In this document: positions 54,832 to 61,349 of the stretch, piece after piece
How the letters are laid out: each line of letters opens with the position of its first letter
Numbering within the stretch: position 1 is the stretch's first letter
Source of the DNA: Flavobacteriaceae bacterium YJPT1-3
GTDB taxonomy: Bacteria > Bacteroidota > Bacteroidia > Flavobacteriales > Flavobacteriaceae
Direction: 5' to 3'
NCBI GenBank assembly: GCA_029866965.1
Contig: CP123444.1
Location: 1,839,501-1,903,500 of the forward strand
Length of the DNA: 64,000 nucleotides
Made by a program: the position numbers and the translations under genes
The notes under the pieces: model-generated
Database searches by the model: none
Seen by the model: only the letters and a program-made list of their open reading frames with translations
Told to the model about the DNA's origin: nothing

Positions 54832-55850
54832 GAGGCCTGCAATTTACTGAGCTTTTGTAAGGTATTCAGGGCTTGAAGTGCTTTCCCTTGCTGCAGCGAT
54901 CGCTGCGCTTTTTGAAACCCTTGCTGCACATTGCATCCGGTGGCCGTGGCGATGGCCATGCCCGCATTCGCGCAAACCACATGTTCTTGGGCTTCACTCC
55001 CTTCACCGCGAATCACTTGCATAAAGATCTGAGCCGCTTCTTCCACGGTCTCCCCCCCGTAAATTTGATCCTGACGGATGGTTGATACACCGAAATCTTT
55101 CGGATGGAGCATGGCTTCCCGCTGATTGGAGATGGTCTTGGTAGCACCGGTAAGCGAGATTTCGTCGTAACCGTCCAAAGCATGCAAAATGGTAAAATTC
55201 TTATCTCCCTTTTGATAGAGATAGCCGTACATGCGCGCCAATTCGAGATTGAACACGCCGACCAATTGATTTTTCGGAAAAGCCGGATTGACCATAGGTC
55301 CAAGCATATTGAAAAAGGTCTTGACTCCCAGTTCTCTTCTGATGGGTCCCACATTCTTCATGGCCGGATGGAAGAGTGGAGCATGTAAGACACAGATTCC
55401 GCTTTCCGCGATACAGCGTTCCAAGAAATCAGCCTCATTGCTGAAGCGTACGCCCAGGTGTTCCAGAACATTGCTGCTTCCACTTACCGAGGATACCCCA
55501 TAGTTACCGTGTTTGGCTACCGGGACGCCGGCCCCGGCGGTGATGAAGCTGGCCAGGGTAGAGACGTTAAAGGTATTTTTCCCGTCCCCACCGGTACCAC
55601 AGAGATCAATGGGTTGGTAGGAGGAGAGATTGACCGAAATGCAGAGATCAAGCAAGGCGTCGCGAAAGCCCTCTAACTCTTCTACCGTAATGCTCCGCAT
55701 CATGTATACGGTCAGGAATGAAGCGATCTGACTGGCGTTGTATTGGCCTTCAGAAATATTGACCAAGATGCTTCGGGCTTCCTGCTTATCGAGTATTTCG
55801 TGATTGATCAGACGATTGAGAATTTCTTTCATGCTTAAGCGCTTATCCAA
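54828..55850 (-). CDS. trpD: Anthranilate phosphoribosyltransferase
   Basis: It transfers phosphoribose from PRPP to anthranilate. The 340 residues include IDLCGTGGDGKNTFNVSTLA (PRPP loop), GVPVAKHGNYGVSSVSGSSN, and the anthranilate-binding segment FHPAMKNVGPIRRELGVKTF. It is monofunctional, separate from trpG. The start overlaps trpG's 3' end by 16 nt. Confidence 0.96.
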   Translation of the reverse strand: MDKRLSMKEILNRLINHEILDKQEARSILVNISEGQYNASQIASFLTVYMMRSITVEELEGFRDALLDLCISVNLSSYQPIDLCGTGGDGKNTFNVSTLASFITAGAGVPVAKHGNYGVSSVSGSSNVLEHLGVRFSNEADFLERCIAESGICVLHAPLFHPAMKNVGPIRRELGVKTFFNMLGPMVNPAFPKNQLVGVFNLELARMYGYLYQKGDKNFTILHALDGYDEISLTGATKTISNQREAMLHPKDFGVSTIRQDQIYGGETVEEAAQIFMQVIRGEGSEAQEHVVCANAGMAIATATGCNVQQGFQKAQRSLQQGKALQALNTLQKLSKLQAS

Positions 55851-56419
55851 TTTTTTAACATGGTTTTTCCATCAGGAGTGAGCACAGATTCCGGGTGGAA
55901 CTGAACCCCACGTACGTCGTATTCTTTGTGACGAAGGGCCATGATCTGGCCGGATTCGTCTACAGCCGTCACTTCCAATGATTCCGGAAATCCTTCCGGA
56001 TCGACCACCCAGGAGTGATAGCGCCCAACCGCTACAGTTTCCTGCAGTCCTTCGAAAAGGGATGGGTCATTTTGGGTGATGCGAATGTTGGTGGCCACCC
56101 CGTGAAATACTTCTGTGAGGTTGATCAATGACCCGCCATAAACCTCACCTATGGCTTGTTGCCCGAGGCATACGCCCAAAATGGACTTCTCCTTGCCGTA
56201 GCGTTCGATGATGGGCTTGAGTAATCCGGCTTCTTCAGGAATACCCGGCCCCGGGGATAGTAAAATTTTATCGTAGGCGGCAACCTCGTCCAGCTGGAGC
56301 TGATCATTGCGTTTAACGGTCACTTCACAATTTAATTCTTCGAGATAATGCACCAGGTTGTAGACAAAACTGTCGTAGTTGTCGATCACCAGGACTTTTA
56401 TTCTTTGATCGGTTTTCAT
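55835..56419 (-). CDS. trpG: Anthranilate synthase glutaminase subunit
   Basis: It supplies ammonia to TrpE. This 194-residue class I glutaminase has LVIDNYDSFVYNLVHYL, LLSPGPGIPEEAG, the nucleophile in SILGVCLGQQAIGEVYGG near residue 80, and the His-Glu pair in VRGVQFHPESVLTP. It overlaps trpE by 4 nt and trpD by 16 nt. The family also serves as PabA; here the operon points to tryptophan. Confidence 0.95.
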   Translation of the reverse strand: MKTDQRIKVLVIDNYDSFVYNLVHYLEELNCEVTVKRNDQLQLDEVAAYDKILLSPGPGIPEEAGLLKPIIERYGKEKSILGVCLGQQAIGEVYGGSLINLTEVFHGVATNIRITQNDPSLFEGLQETVAVGRYHSWVVDPEGFPESLEVTAVDESGQIMALRHKEYDVRGVQFHPESVLTPDGKTMLKNWISA

Positions 56420-57813
56420 AAGGCTTCGGCCAGTTCCAGGGCTTTGGTCAAGGCGCCCAATTTGTTATATACTTCTTGTAATTCTTTTTCAGGTTCGCTA
56501 TCGGTAACGATGCCCGCGCCGGCCTGATAATGCAACTGATGATCTTTACTCAAAAAGGAGCGGATGATGATGGCGTGATTGAAGTTGCCGGTAAAATCCA
56601 TAAAACCGATGGCCCCTCCGTAAAAATCCCGATTCACCGTTTCATACTGCTCCAGCAGCTGCATCGCACGATGCTTAGGAGCCCCACTAAGAGTGCCTGC
56701 CGGAAAGGTATCGGCCACCACCTGCATGGTGGGTGTTTTGGCGTGCTTTTTAGCCGTGACTTTACTGACCAGATGAATCACATGGGAAAAAAATTGTACC
56801 TCCCGATAGGTTTCTACAGTGACTTCGCTTCCGTGTCTGGAGAGGTCATTACGGGCCAGATCGACCAGCATGACGTGCTCACTATTCTCCTTAGGATCGG
56901 CGCTGAGTTGTTTGGCCAATGATGCGTCCTGCTCATCGTTACCCGTGCGTTTAAAGGTGCCTGCAATGGGATGAATTTCTGCTCGTCCTTCTTTCACGAT
57001 CAGTTGAGCTTCCGGTGAACTTCCAAAAATTTTAAAATTACCGTAGTCAAAGTAGAAGAGGTACGGGGAAGGGTTTACACTGCGCAGGGCCCGGTAGACA
57101 TTGAATTCATCTCCGGTAAAATGTTGCGAGAAACGCTTGCTGGGTACGATCTGAAAGACGTCGCCCCTTTGGCAATGCTTTTTACATTGCTCCACCAGCT
57201 CTTTAAAGTCGTCGTCAGAAAGATTACTACTGGGCTCACCTTTGCGCTGGAAATTGTATTCCGCAAAATTCTTGGTGGCTAAGATCTGTTCCAATTGGGG
57301 GAGATTATTGTCTCCGGTGGTATTGTGACAAAAGAGGTGTACTTCATTATTAAAATGATTGAAGGCGATCACATTTTGATATACAGCATAATACAAATCG
57401 GGGATCTGCAAATCACCGTCCTTTTTAGTGAGCTCAATGGCCTCAAAATAGCGTACGGCATCGTAAGCCATATAGCCAAAGAGTCCGTTGTTGACAAAGC
57501 GATGGGTCTGAGATTCCGAAGTGAACGCTTTCGCGAAAGCGTCTAAAACAGAAGGAACATCTGTAGTTTCCGTGATCGTGATGGTCTCTGTCTTTCCATC
57601 GGGAAACTGCTGTACGATCTGCTCATTAGCGACCTGAATGCTGGCAATTGGATTGCAGCAGAGGTAGCTGAAGGTATTATCGTTAGCTCGGTAGTCACTA
57701 CTTTCGAGCAATAGGCTGTTCGGGAATTTATCCCTTAAGCGCAGATAGACCGACACCGGAGTGATGGTATCGGCAAGCAGGCGTTTGTGATGTGTTTTTA
57801 ATACGTACTGCAT
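56416..57813 (-). CDS. trpE: Anthranilate synthase component I
   Basis: It makes anthranilate from chorismate. At 465 residues it has the N-terminal regulatory part with LLLESSDYR, where the LLES segment marks the tryptophan-feedback site. The chorismate-binding half follows: CQRGDVFQIVPSKRFSQHF, PSPYLFYFDYGNFKIFGSSPE, HPIAGTFKRTGNDEQD, DLARNDLSRHGS, and FPAGTLSGAPKHRAMQLL. It is first in the trp operon and read through the attenuator described at 57836-57868. A palindrome copy gives AFAKA near residue 92. Confidence 0.97.
   Translation of the reverse strand: MQYVLKTHHKRLLADTITPVSVYLRLRDKFPNSLLLESSDYRANDNTFSYLCCNPIASIQVANEQIVQQFPDGKTETITITETTDVPSVLDAFAKAFTSESQTHRFVNNGLFGYMAYDAVRYFEAIELTKKDGDLQIPDLYYAVYQNVIAFNHFNNEVHLFCHNTTGDNNLPQLEQILATKNFAEYNFQRKGEPSSNLSDDDFKELVEQCKKHCQRGDVFQIVPSKRFSQHFTGDEFNVYRALRSVNPSPYLFYFDYGNFKIFGSSPEAQLIVKEGRAEIHPIAGTFKRTGNDEQDASLAKQLSADPKENSEHVMLVDLARNDLSRHGSEVTVETYREVQFFSHVIHLVSKVTAKKHAKTPTMQVVADTFPAGTLSGAPKHRAMQLLEQYETVNRDFYGGAIGFMDFTGNFNHAIIIRSFLSKDHQLHYQAGAGIVTDSEPEKELQEVYNKLGALTKALELAEAL
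57525..57542. repeat. Palindrome copy in trpE
   Basis: ACGCTTTCGCGAAAGCGT, exact 18 bp, read as AFAKA. Confidence 0.9.
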
Positions 57814-57835
57814 CTGTGGTTCTTAGCGTTAAAAA

Positions 57836-57868
57836 GAAAAAGGCTTGTCGTGAAGACAAGCCTTTTTT
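57836..57868 (-). terminator. trp attenuator terminator
   Basis: Minus-strand stem AAAAAGGCTTGTC (57867-57855), loop TTCAC, arm GACAAGCCTTTTT (57849-57837) followed by CTTTTT. It is a strong intrinsic terminator placed before trpE, 25 nt after the leader peptide stop. Its loop and the start of its second arm (TTCACGAC, 57854-57847) are the exact complement of GTCGTGAA at 57900-57893, the leader's stop-codon region. Confidence 0.85.
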
Positions 57869-57893
57869 CATATGTTGAATACAAGGGGTCAGT

Positions 57894-57950
57894 TCACGAC
57901 GTTTGACGTTGTGTACTCCACCACCAGGTATTTTTGTTTCCATTACTCAT
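57894..57950 (-). CDS. trpL: trp leader peptide with three consecutive Trp codons
   Basis: An 18-residue frame MSNGNKNTWWWSTQRQTS ends in TGA at 57896-57894. The three TGG codons lie at 57926-57918. A terminator hairpin follows and then trpE. The stop-codon region GTCGTGAA (57900-57893) can pair over 8 bp with the terminator loop and second arm. Expected working: with ample Trp-tRNA the ribosome reaches the stop and covers this strand, so the terminator forms. When it stalls on the Trp codons the strand is free and can block the terminator. This is the classical ribosome-mediated logic, inferred here from sequence only. Confidence 0.8.
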   Translation of the reverse strand: MSNGNKNTWWWSTQRQTS

Positions 57951-57957
57951 TGGAGTT

Positions 57958-57965
57958 CAAATATA
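57958..57965 (-). promoter_or_regulatory. Putative -7 box of the trp operon
   Basis: TATATTTG on the minus strand, ending 7 nt before the trpL ATG, so transcription would begin about 3-5 nt before the leader peptide. A -33 TTTG is not clear. Confidence 0.5.
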
Positions 57966-58001
57966 GGAACGATTTTTAAGTTGCGGAAACATTTCCAGGA
58001 A

Positions 58002-58571
58002 TTATTGAAATTTTAGGTTGACGGTCAATTCGAAGTCATCATAGATGGTGTTATCCCCTAAGTTATCGAAGAAACTTCCTGACCCATAGCGTACATTGAA
58101 TTTGGTACGATCTACTTCGAAAGCAGCAGTAGCAGTGTTCCCGTTCATATTCAATTCAAAGGCGATAGGTTCTGTAGTCCCCTTAATGGTTAGCTCCCCA
58201 TTGACGTAATAGCCGTTATCCGTCTTTGTACCATTTTTGATGACCAGCGTAGCGGTGGGGTGATTGGCAATACCAAAGAAATCATCAGAGGTCAAATGGC
58301 CTTCTAATTTAGCTTTACTGTCTCCTTTTAGGTCAGTCACTTCGAGGGAAGTCATGTCGACGACAAATTTTCCGCCGGTGATCTGATCGCCTTCCATCTC
58401 GAGATAGCCTTCAGAGAACTGAAGGGTACCCGTGTGCTTTCCGGTAATTTTTTTTCCAACCCAGTCAATCTGACTGGCTGAGGTGTCAATGGTCTTTTTC
58501 ATAGTTGTGGTGAATGAGGCAGTGGCCAGTGCCAGTGCCAGGATGAATACTGATTTAATTGTTGTTTTCAT
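58002..58571 (-). CDS. YceI family periplasmic lipid-binding protein
   Basis: The 189-residue protein has an N-terminal signal peptide (SVFILALALATASFTTT) and the YceI lipocalin-like barrel: TIDTSASQIDWVGKKITGKH, GKFVVDMTSLEVTDLKGD, DDFFGIANHPTATLVI, LTIKGTTEPIAF. YceI proteins bind polyisoprenoids in the periplasm and are often induced by stress. It is convergent in orientation with nothing; the upstream MarR gene lies on the same strand. A palindromic site at 58591-58602, 19 nt before its ATG, matches the one before the MarR gene. Confidence 0.93.
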   Translation of the reverse strand: MKTTIKSVFILALALATASFTTTMKKTIDTSASQIDWVGKKITGKHTGTLQFSEGYLEMEGDQITGGKFVVDMTSLEVTDLKGDSKAKLEGHLTSDDFFGIANHPTATLVIKNGTKTDNGYYVNGELTIKGTTEPIAFELNMNGNTATAAFEVDRTKFNVRYGSGSFFDNLGDNTIYDDFELTVNLKFQ

Positions 58572-58590
58572 GATGTTTCAGTTTTAATAG

Positions 58591-58602
58591 TTGTATATAC
58601 AA
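58591..58602. promoter_or_regulatory. Putative MarR operator before YceI gene
   Basis: TTGTATATACAA, a perfect 12-bp palindrome. The same 12 bases form the core of the palindrome upstream of the MarR gene at 59087-59098. Confidence 0.65.
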
Positions 58603-58621
58603 GAGTTAATTCAAAAAAATT

Positions 58622-59071
58622 TTAGATTCTCATCTTATTAAGTAGGGCGTTGAGCTGTTCAATCTGCTGTTGATTGAGCCGCTGCACTACCTTTTGCTCG
58701 GCTTTCTCTACTTCCAAGTCTACCTGCTTAAGCAACTGCAGTCCCTTGGACGTAATGGTGATCTCGACCTTTCTCCTGTTGGTCGGGCACACGATACGCT
58801 CGGTCAACTGCTTGGTGTTCAATTTATCCACCAGACGGGTGGTGTTGCTCATTTTGCTCACCATTCGTTCCTGAATGGTGCTGAGGTTGGCCGGTTTCCC
58901 TTGCTGTCCGCGTAAAATACGTAGTACGTTGAATTGCTGCAGGGAGAGATCGAAGGGTTTAAGCGCTTCGGTCAACAGATCACTCGCCCAACTGCTGGTG
59001 TAGAGCAGATTGATTGTGGTCTTCCGGGCAGCCGGAAGGGCTTGGGTCTTGATGATCTTTTCAATATTCAC
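58622..59071 (-). CDS. MarR family transcriptional regulator
   Basis: The 149-residue winged-helix repressor has SLQQFNVLRILRGQQGKPANLSTIQERMVS (helix-turn-helix entry, split), KMSNTTRLVDKLNTKQL as the recognition helix region, RIVCPTNRRKVEITITSKGLQLL as the wing, and C-terminal dimer helices. It likely controls itself and the YceI gene, because both have the same palindrome in front. Its inducer is unknown. Related factors sense phenolics or redox signals. Confidence 0.92.
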   Translation of the reverse strand: MNIEKIIKTQALPAARKTTINLLYTSSWASDLLTEALKPFDLSLQQFNVLRILRGQQGKPANLSTIQERMVSKMSNTTRLVDKLNTKQLTERIVCPTNRRKVEITITSKGLQLLKQVDLEVEKAEQKVVQRLNQQQIEQLNALLNKMRI

Positions 59072-59084
59072 TTGTTGCTACAAT

Positions 59085-59100
59085 ATTTGTATATACAAAT
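59085..59100. promoter_or_regulatory. Putative MarR autoregulatory operator
   Basis: ATTTGTATATACAAAT is a perfect 16-bp palindrome, 13 nt before the MarR ATG. It overlaps a minus-strand -7 box TACATTTG (59103-59096), so binding would block transcription. Confidence 0.7.
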
Positions 59101-59117
59101 GTATGTAAATTGAAACG

Positions 59118-59147
59118 TTTGTTCCTAATCTTTAACGATTATTTTTG
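59118..59147 (+). promoter_or_regulatory. Bacteroidota-type promoter for thioredoxin-like lipoprotein
   Basis: TTTG at 59118-59121, 18 bp, TATTTTTG at 59140-59147. The predicted leader is about 120 nt long before the ATG at 59275. Confidence 0.6.
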
Positions 59148-59274
59148 ATTTGGAAAGAGTAGGTGTGTTCAATGAAGACGCTACTATCGGTCTGGAACCC
59201 AAGAAAAACCCCTGATTTCTAATAGTTCTGTTAAATGATTTGCATTTTTCAGCTGTCTTTGTAAATTCCACCCG

Positions 59275-59808
59275 ATGAAAAGTGGAGTGATTTTGTTGCT
59301 CGTCTTACTGTTGGTAGGATGCAAGCAAGAAAAACAGGAGGGTGACAACCAAGATATAGCTGAAGCTCAAACGAGCTCTTCAGTGCCCATTTACAATTTT
59401 GACCAGTTAGAACCCCTCTTACAATTGGATGATGATACCGTGCATGTGGTCAATTTTTGGGCTACTTGGTGTAAACCGTGTATTAAAGAACTTCCGCAGT
59501 TCGAGGCTCTAAAATCTTCCTACAATAATCAAGAAGTAGATGTCTTACTGGTCAGCCTCGATTTTAAAGAACAACTTGAATCACAACTCCTTCCTTTCAT
59601 AAAAAAGAGAAATATTAAAAGTCCGGTAGTTTTTTTAGACGATCCTAAGGGCAATACCTGGATTCCCAAAGTGGATCCGGATTGGTCCGGTGCTATCCCA
59701 GCCACCATCATCTATAAAAACGATCGAGCTGTGTTTTTTGAGCGCTCTTTTGAAGAGGGCGAATTAGAGCAAGAAGTTTTAAAATTTATCAACAATGAAA
59801 GTACTTAA
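59275..59808 (+). CDS. TlpA/ResA-like thioredoxin-fold lipoprotein
   Basis: The 177-residue protein has a lipoprotein signal (MKSGVILLLVLLLVGCKQEK, lipobox VGC), then a thioredoxin fold with VNFWATWCKPCIKELPQFEA, the C-x2-C active site CKPC, near residue 63. NTWIPKVDPDWSGAIPATII holds the cis-Pro. It is probably exported to the periplasm to reduce disulfides. The 3' end overlaps the next redoxin gene by 14 nt, so both are one unit. Confidence 0.92.
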   Translation: MKSGVILLLVLLLVGCKQEKQEGDNQDIAEAQTSSSVPIYNFDQLEPLLQLDDDTVHVVNFWATWCKPCIKELPQFEALKSSYNNQEVDVLLVSLDFKEQLESQLLPFIKKRNIKSPVVFLDDPKGNTWIPKVDPDWSGAIPATIIYKNDRAVFFERSFEEGELEQEVLKFINNEST

Positions 59809-60421
59809 GATTTTAACTGCGGTAGCAGCACTGGTTGTGATCTCTGCATTTGCCGTGAATACGCTGGAAGTGATCGATCTCGATCCTGGTTACAGCGTAA
59901 ACGATACCGCCACTGATTTTAGTCTGAAGAATGTAGACGGAACCATGGTTTCCCTCGCTGATTTTGAGGAGGCTGAAGGATTTATTGTCATTTTTACCTG
60001 TAATACCTGTCCCTTTGCGGTGGCTAATGAAGACCGCATCATTGCTTTGGACAAGAAGTATAAAGATCAGGGTTACCCCGTCATTGCGATCAACCCCAAT
60101 AATCCGGAGGTACAACCCGGAGATAGTTTTGCGAAAATGCAAGAACGAGCCAAGGCCAAAGGATTTACTTTTCCCTACTTGTTAGACGAAGGTCAGAAGA
60201 TCTACCCCAAGTACGGAGCGACGAAAACACCACATGTATACGTGCTGCAAAAAGAGAATGGCAAGCATATCGTCAAGTACATAGGCGCTATTGACGACAG
60301 TGTACGTGATGCCAATCAGGTGGAACAACGATTTTTAGAACAGGCTGTAGACGCCTTGATTGCGGGTAAACCGGTACCCACAGCAACGACAAAAGCGATA
60401 GGGTGCTCCATCAAGGTATAG
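59795..60421 (+). CDS. Redoxin (AhpC/TSA-like) family protein with CNTC site
   Basis: The 208-residue protein has a signal-like N-terminus (ILTAVAALVVISAFAVN) and a thioredoxin-fold domain: ATDFSLKNVDGTMVSLADFE, then VIFTCNTCPFAVANEDRIIA with the C-x2-C motif CNTC, INPNNPEVQPGDSFAKM, and KYGATKTPHVYVL with the cis-Pro. Proteins with CNxCP in this position are common in Bacteroidota and are of unknown electron partner. A good terminator follows at 60449-60475. Confidence 0.9.
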   Translation: MKVLKILTAVAALVVISAFAVNTLEVIDLDPGYSVNDTATDFSLKNVDGTMVSLADFEEAEGFIVIFTCNTCPFAVANEDRIIALDKKYKDQGYPVIAINPNNPEVQPGDSFAKMQERAKAKGFTFPYLLDEGQKIYPKYGATKTPHVYVLQKENGKHIVKYIGAIDDSVRDANQVEQRFLEQAVDALIAGKPVPTATTKAIGCSIKV

Positions 60422-60448
60422 CATTTTAACAATCCAAATTAAAGATAT

Positions 60449-60475
60449 AAACCGCGACACCTTCGCGGTTTTTTT
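60449..60475 (+). terminator. Intrinsic terminator after the redoxin pair
   Basis: Stem AACCGCGA / TCGCGGTT with a 5-nt loop and a run of T after it, 28 nt after the redoxin stop. Confidence 0.9.
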
Positions 60476-60535
60476 GATGGTTTAATTCCTGCTTTTCGTG
60501 GGTAAAAGGTTTATTTTTACGGCAAAATTGAAGCG

Positions 60536-60850
60536 ATGAAAGACCTAAGTCAGCAGGAATGGAGTGATGCGGTGTCCAGCAATGCAGAGGCTGTGATTGT
60601 AGATGTACGAACGCCGGAGGAAGTAGAAGGTGGATACATCCCGAACGCTATTCATATCGATATCCAGCAGGGTCCCGGATTTTTGGATGAGGTCCAAAAA
60701 CTGGACGCCGCTAAGCCCACCTACGTCTATTGCCGTTCTGGAGCGCGAAGTACGCAGGCCTGTCAATTGATGGACCAACTGGGATTTGATGAAACCTACA
60801 ATCTGCAAGGAGGGATACTCGCCTGGCAGGGAGACCTAAAAACCGATTAA
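60536..60850 (+). CDS. Rhodanese-like protein (cytoplasmic)
   Basis: The 104-residue single-domain rhodanese has no signal peptide. DVRTPEEVEGGYIPNAIHID is the CH2A-type motif, and TYVYCRSGARSTQACQLM holds the catalytic Cys in the loop CRSGAR. It probably carries sulfur in the cytoplasm. It is followed 1 nt later by a second rhodanese with a lipoprotein signal. TATTTTTA at 60512-60519 may be its -7 box. Confidence 0.93.
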   Translation: MKDLSQQEWSDAVSSNAEAVIVDVRTPEEVEGGYIPNAIHIDIQQGPGFLDEVQKLDAAKPTYVYCRSGARSTQACQLMDQLGFDETYNLQGGILAWQGDLKTD

Positions 60851-60851
60851 A

Positions 60852-61250
60852 ATGAAAAGAATACTGGCAATGCTTTCGCTGTGTTTGATGATGTTTCTTC
60901 CGTACGGCTGCGAAGAGGCCAACGCCAAGGGCGTGGTAGAAGTGGTAAGCGCAGAAGAAATGAAGTCCATTACCATGATGGATGAGATCCAACTGATCGA
61001 TGTGCGTACGGAAGAAGAGTATGAAAGCGGTCATATTGAAGGGGCTGAAAACCTCGTCCTTGACGATAATTTTAGAGAAAAGATTCAGGAACTGGATAAG
61101 AGCAAGCCGGTAGCCGTTTACTGTTTAAAGGGTGGGCGAAGCGCTCGTTGCACGGAGATCATGAAGGCGGAAGGATTTACCAAGATCTATGATCTGGAAG
61201 GCGGACTTACCACCTGGAAAAAAGCTGATTTGCCGATAGTTAACGAGTAA
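60852..61250 (+). CDS. Rhodanese-like lipoprotein
   Basis: The 132-residue protein has a lipoprotein-type signal (MKRILAMLSLCLMMFLPYGC, Cys20 as lipid site) and one rhodanese domain: IDVRTEEEYESGHIEGAENL and KPVAVYCLKGGRSARCTEIM with catalytic Cys in the CLKGGR loop. It would act outside the inner membrane, in contrast to the paired cytoplasmic rhodanese. A terminator follows at 61274-61308. Confidence 0.92.
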   Translation: MKRILAMLSLCLMMFLPYGCEEANAKGVVEVVSAEEMKSITMMDEIQLIDVRTEEEYESGHIEGAENLVLDDNFREKIQELDKSKPVAVYCLKGGRSARCTEIMKAEGFTKIYDLEGGLTTWKKADLPIVNE

Positions 61251-61273
61251 ATAAGCTACTTTCTTTTGATATT

Positions 61274-61308
61274 AAAATGCCTGTTAATGTTCGTTAACAG
61301 GCATTTTT
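61274..61308 (+). terminator. Intrinsic terminator after the rhodanese pair
   Basis: Stem AAAATGCCTGTTAA / TTAACAGGCATTTT with a 6-nt loop and T run. It may work in both directions. Confidence 0.9.
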
Positions 61309-61310
61309 AG

Positions 61311-61337
61311 TTGACGCTATAATCTTAAATTGACGCT
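61311..61337. repeat. Direct repeat TTGACGCT upstream of the GH3 gene
   Basis: Two copies of TTGACGCT at 61311-61318 and 61330-61337, 19 nt apart start to start (near two helical turns). The second ends 12 nt before the GH3 ATG. It might be a regulator site; there is no direct support. Confidence 0.35.
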
Positions 61338-61349
61338 TAAAAGCAACTC

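Noticed and set aside
57728-57943. Longer frame METKIPGGG in the trp leader region
   Set aside because: It runs through the terminator and into trpE in another frame and has no Trp codons. The 18-codon frame with WWW and a stop next to the antiterminator strand fits far better.
59172-59222. 16-codon ORF in the leader of the thioredoxin-like lipoprotein gene
   Set aside because: It has no run of regulatory codons, no hairpin after it, and is short enough to be chance.
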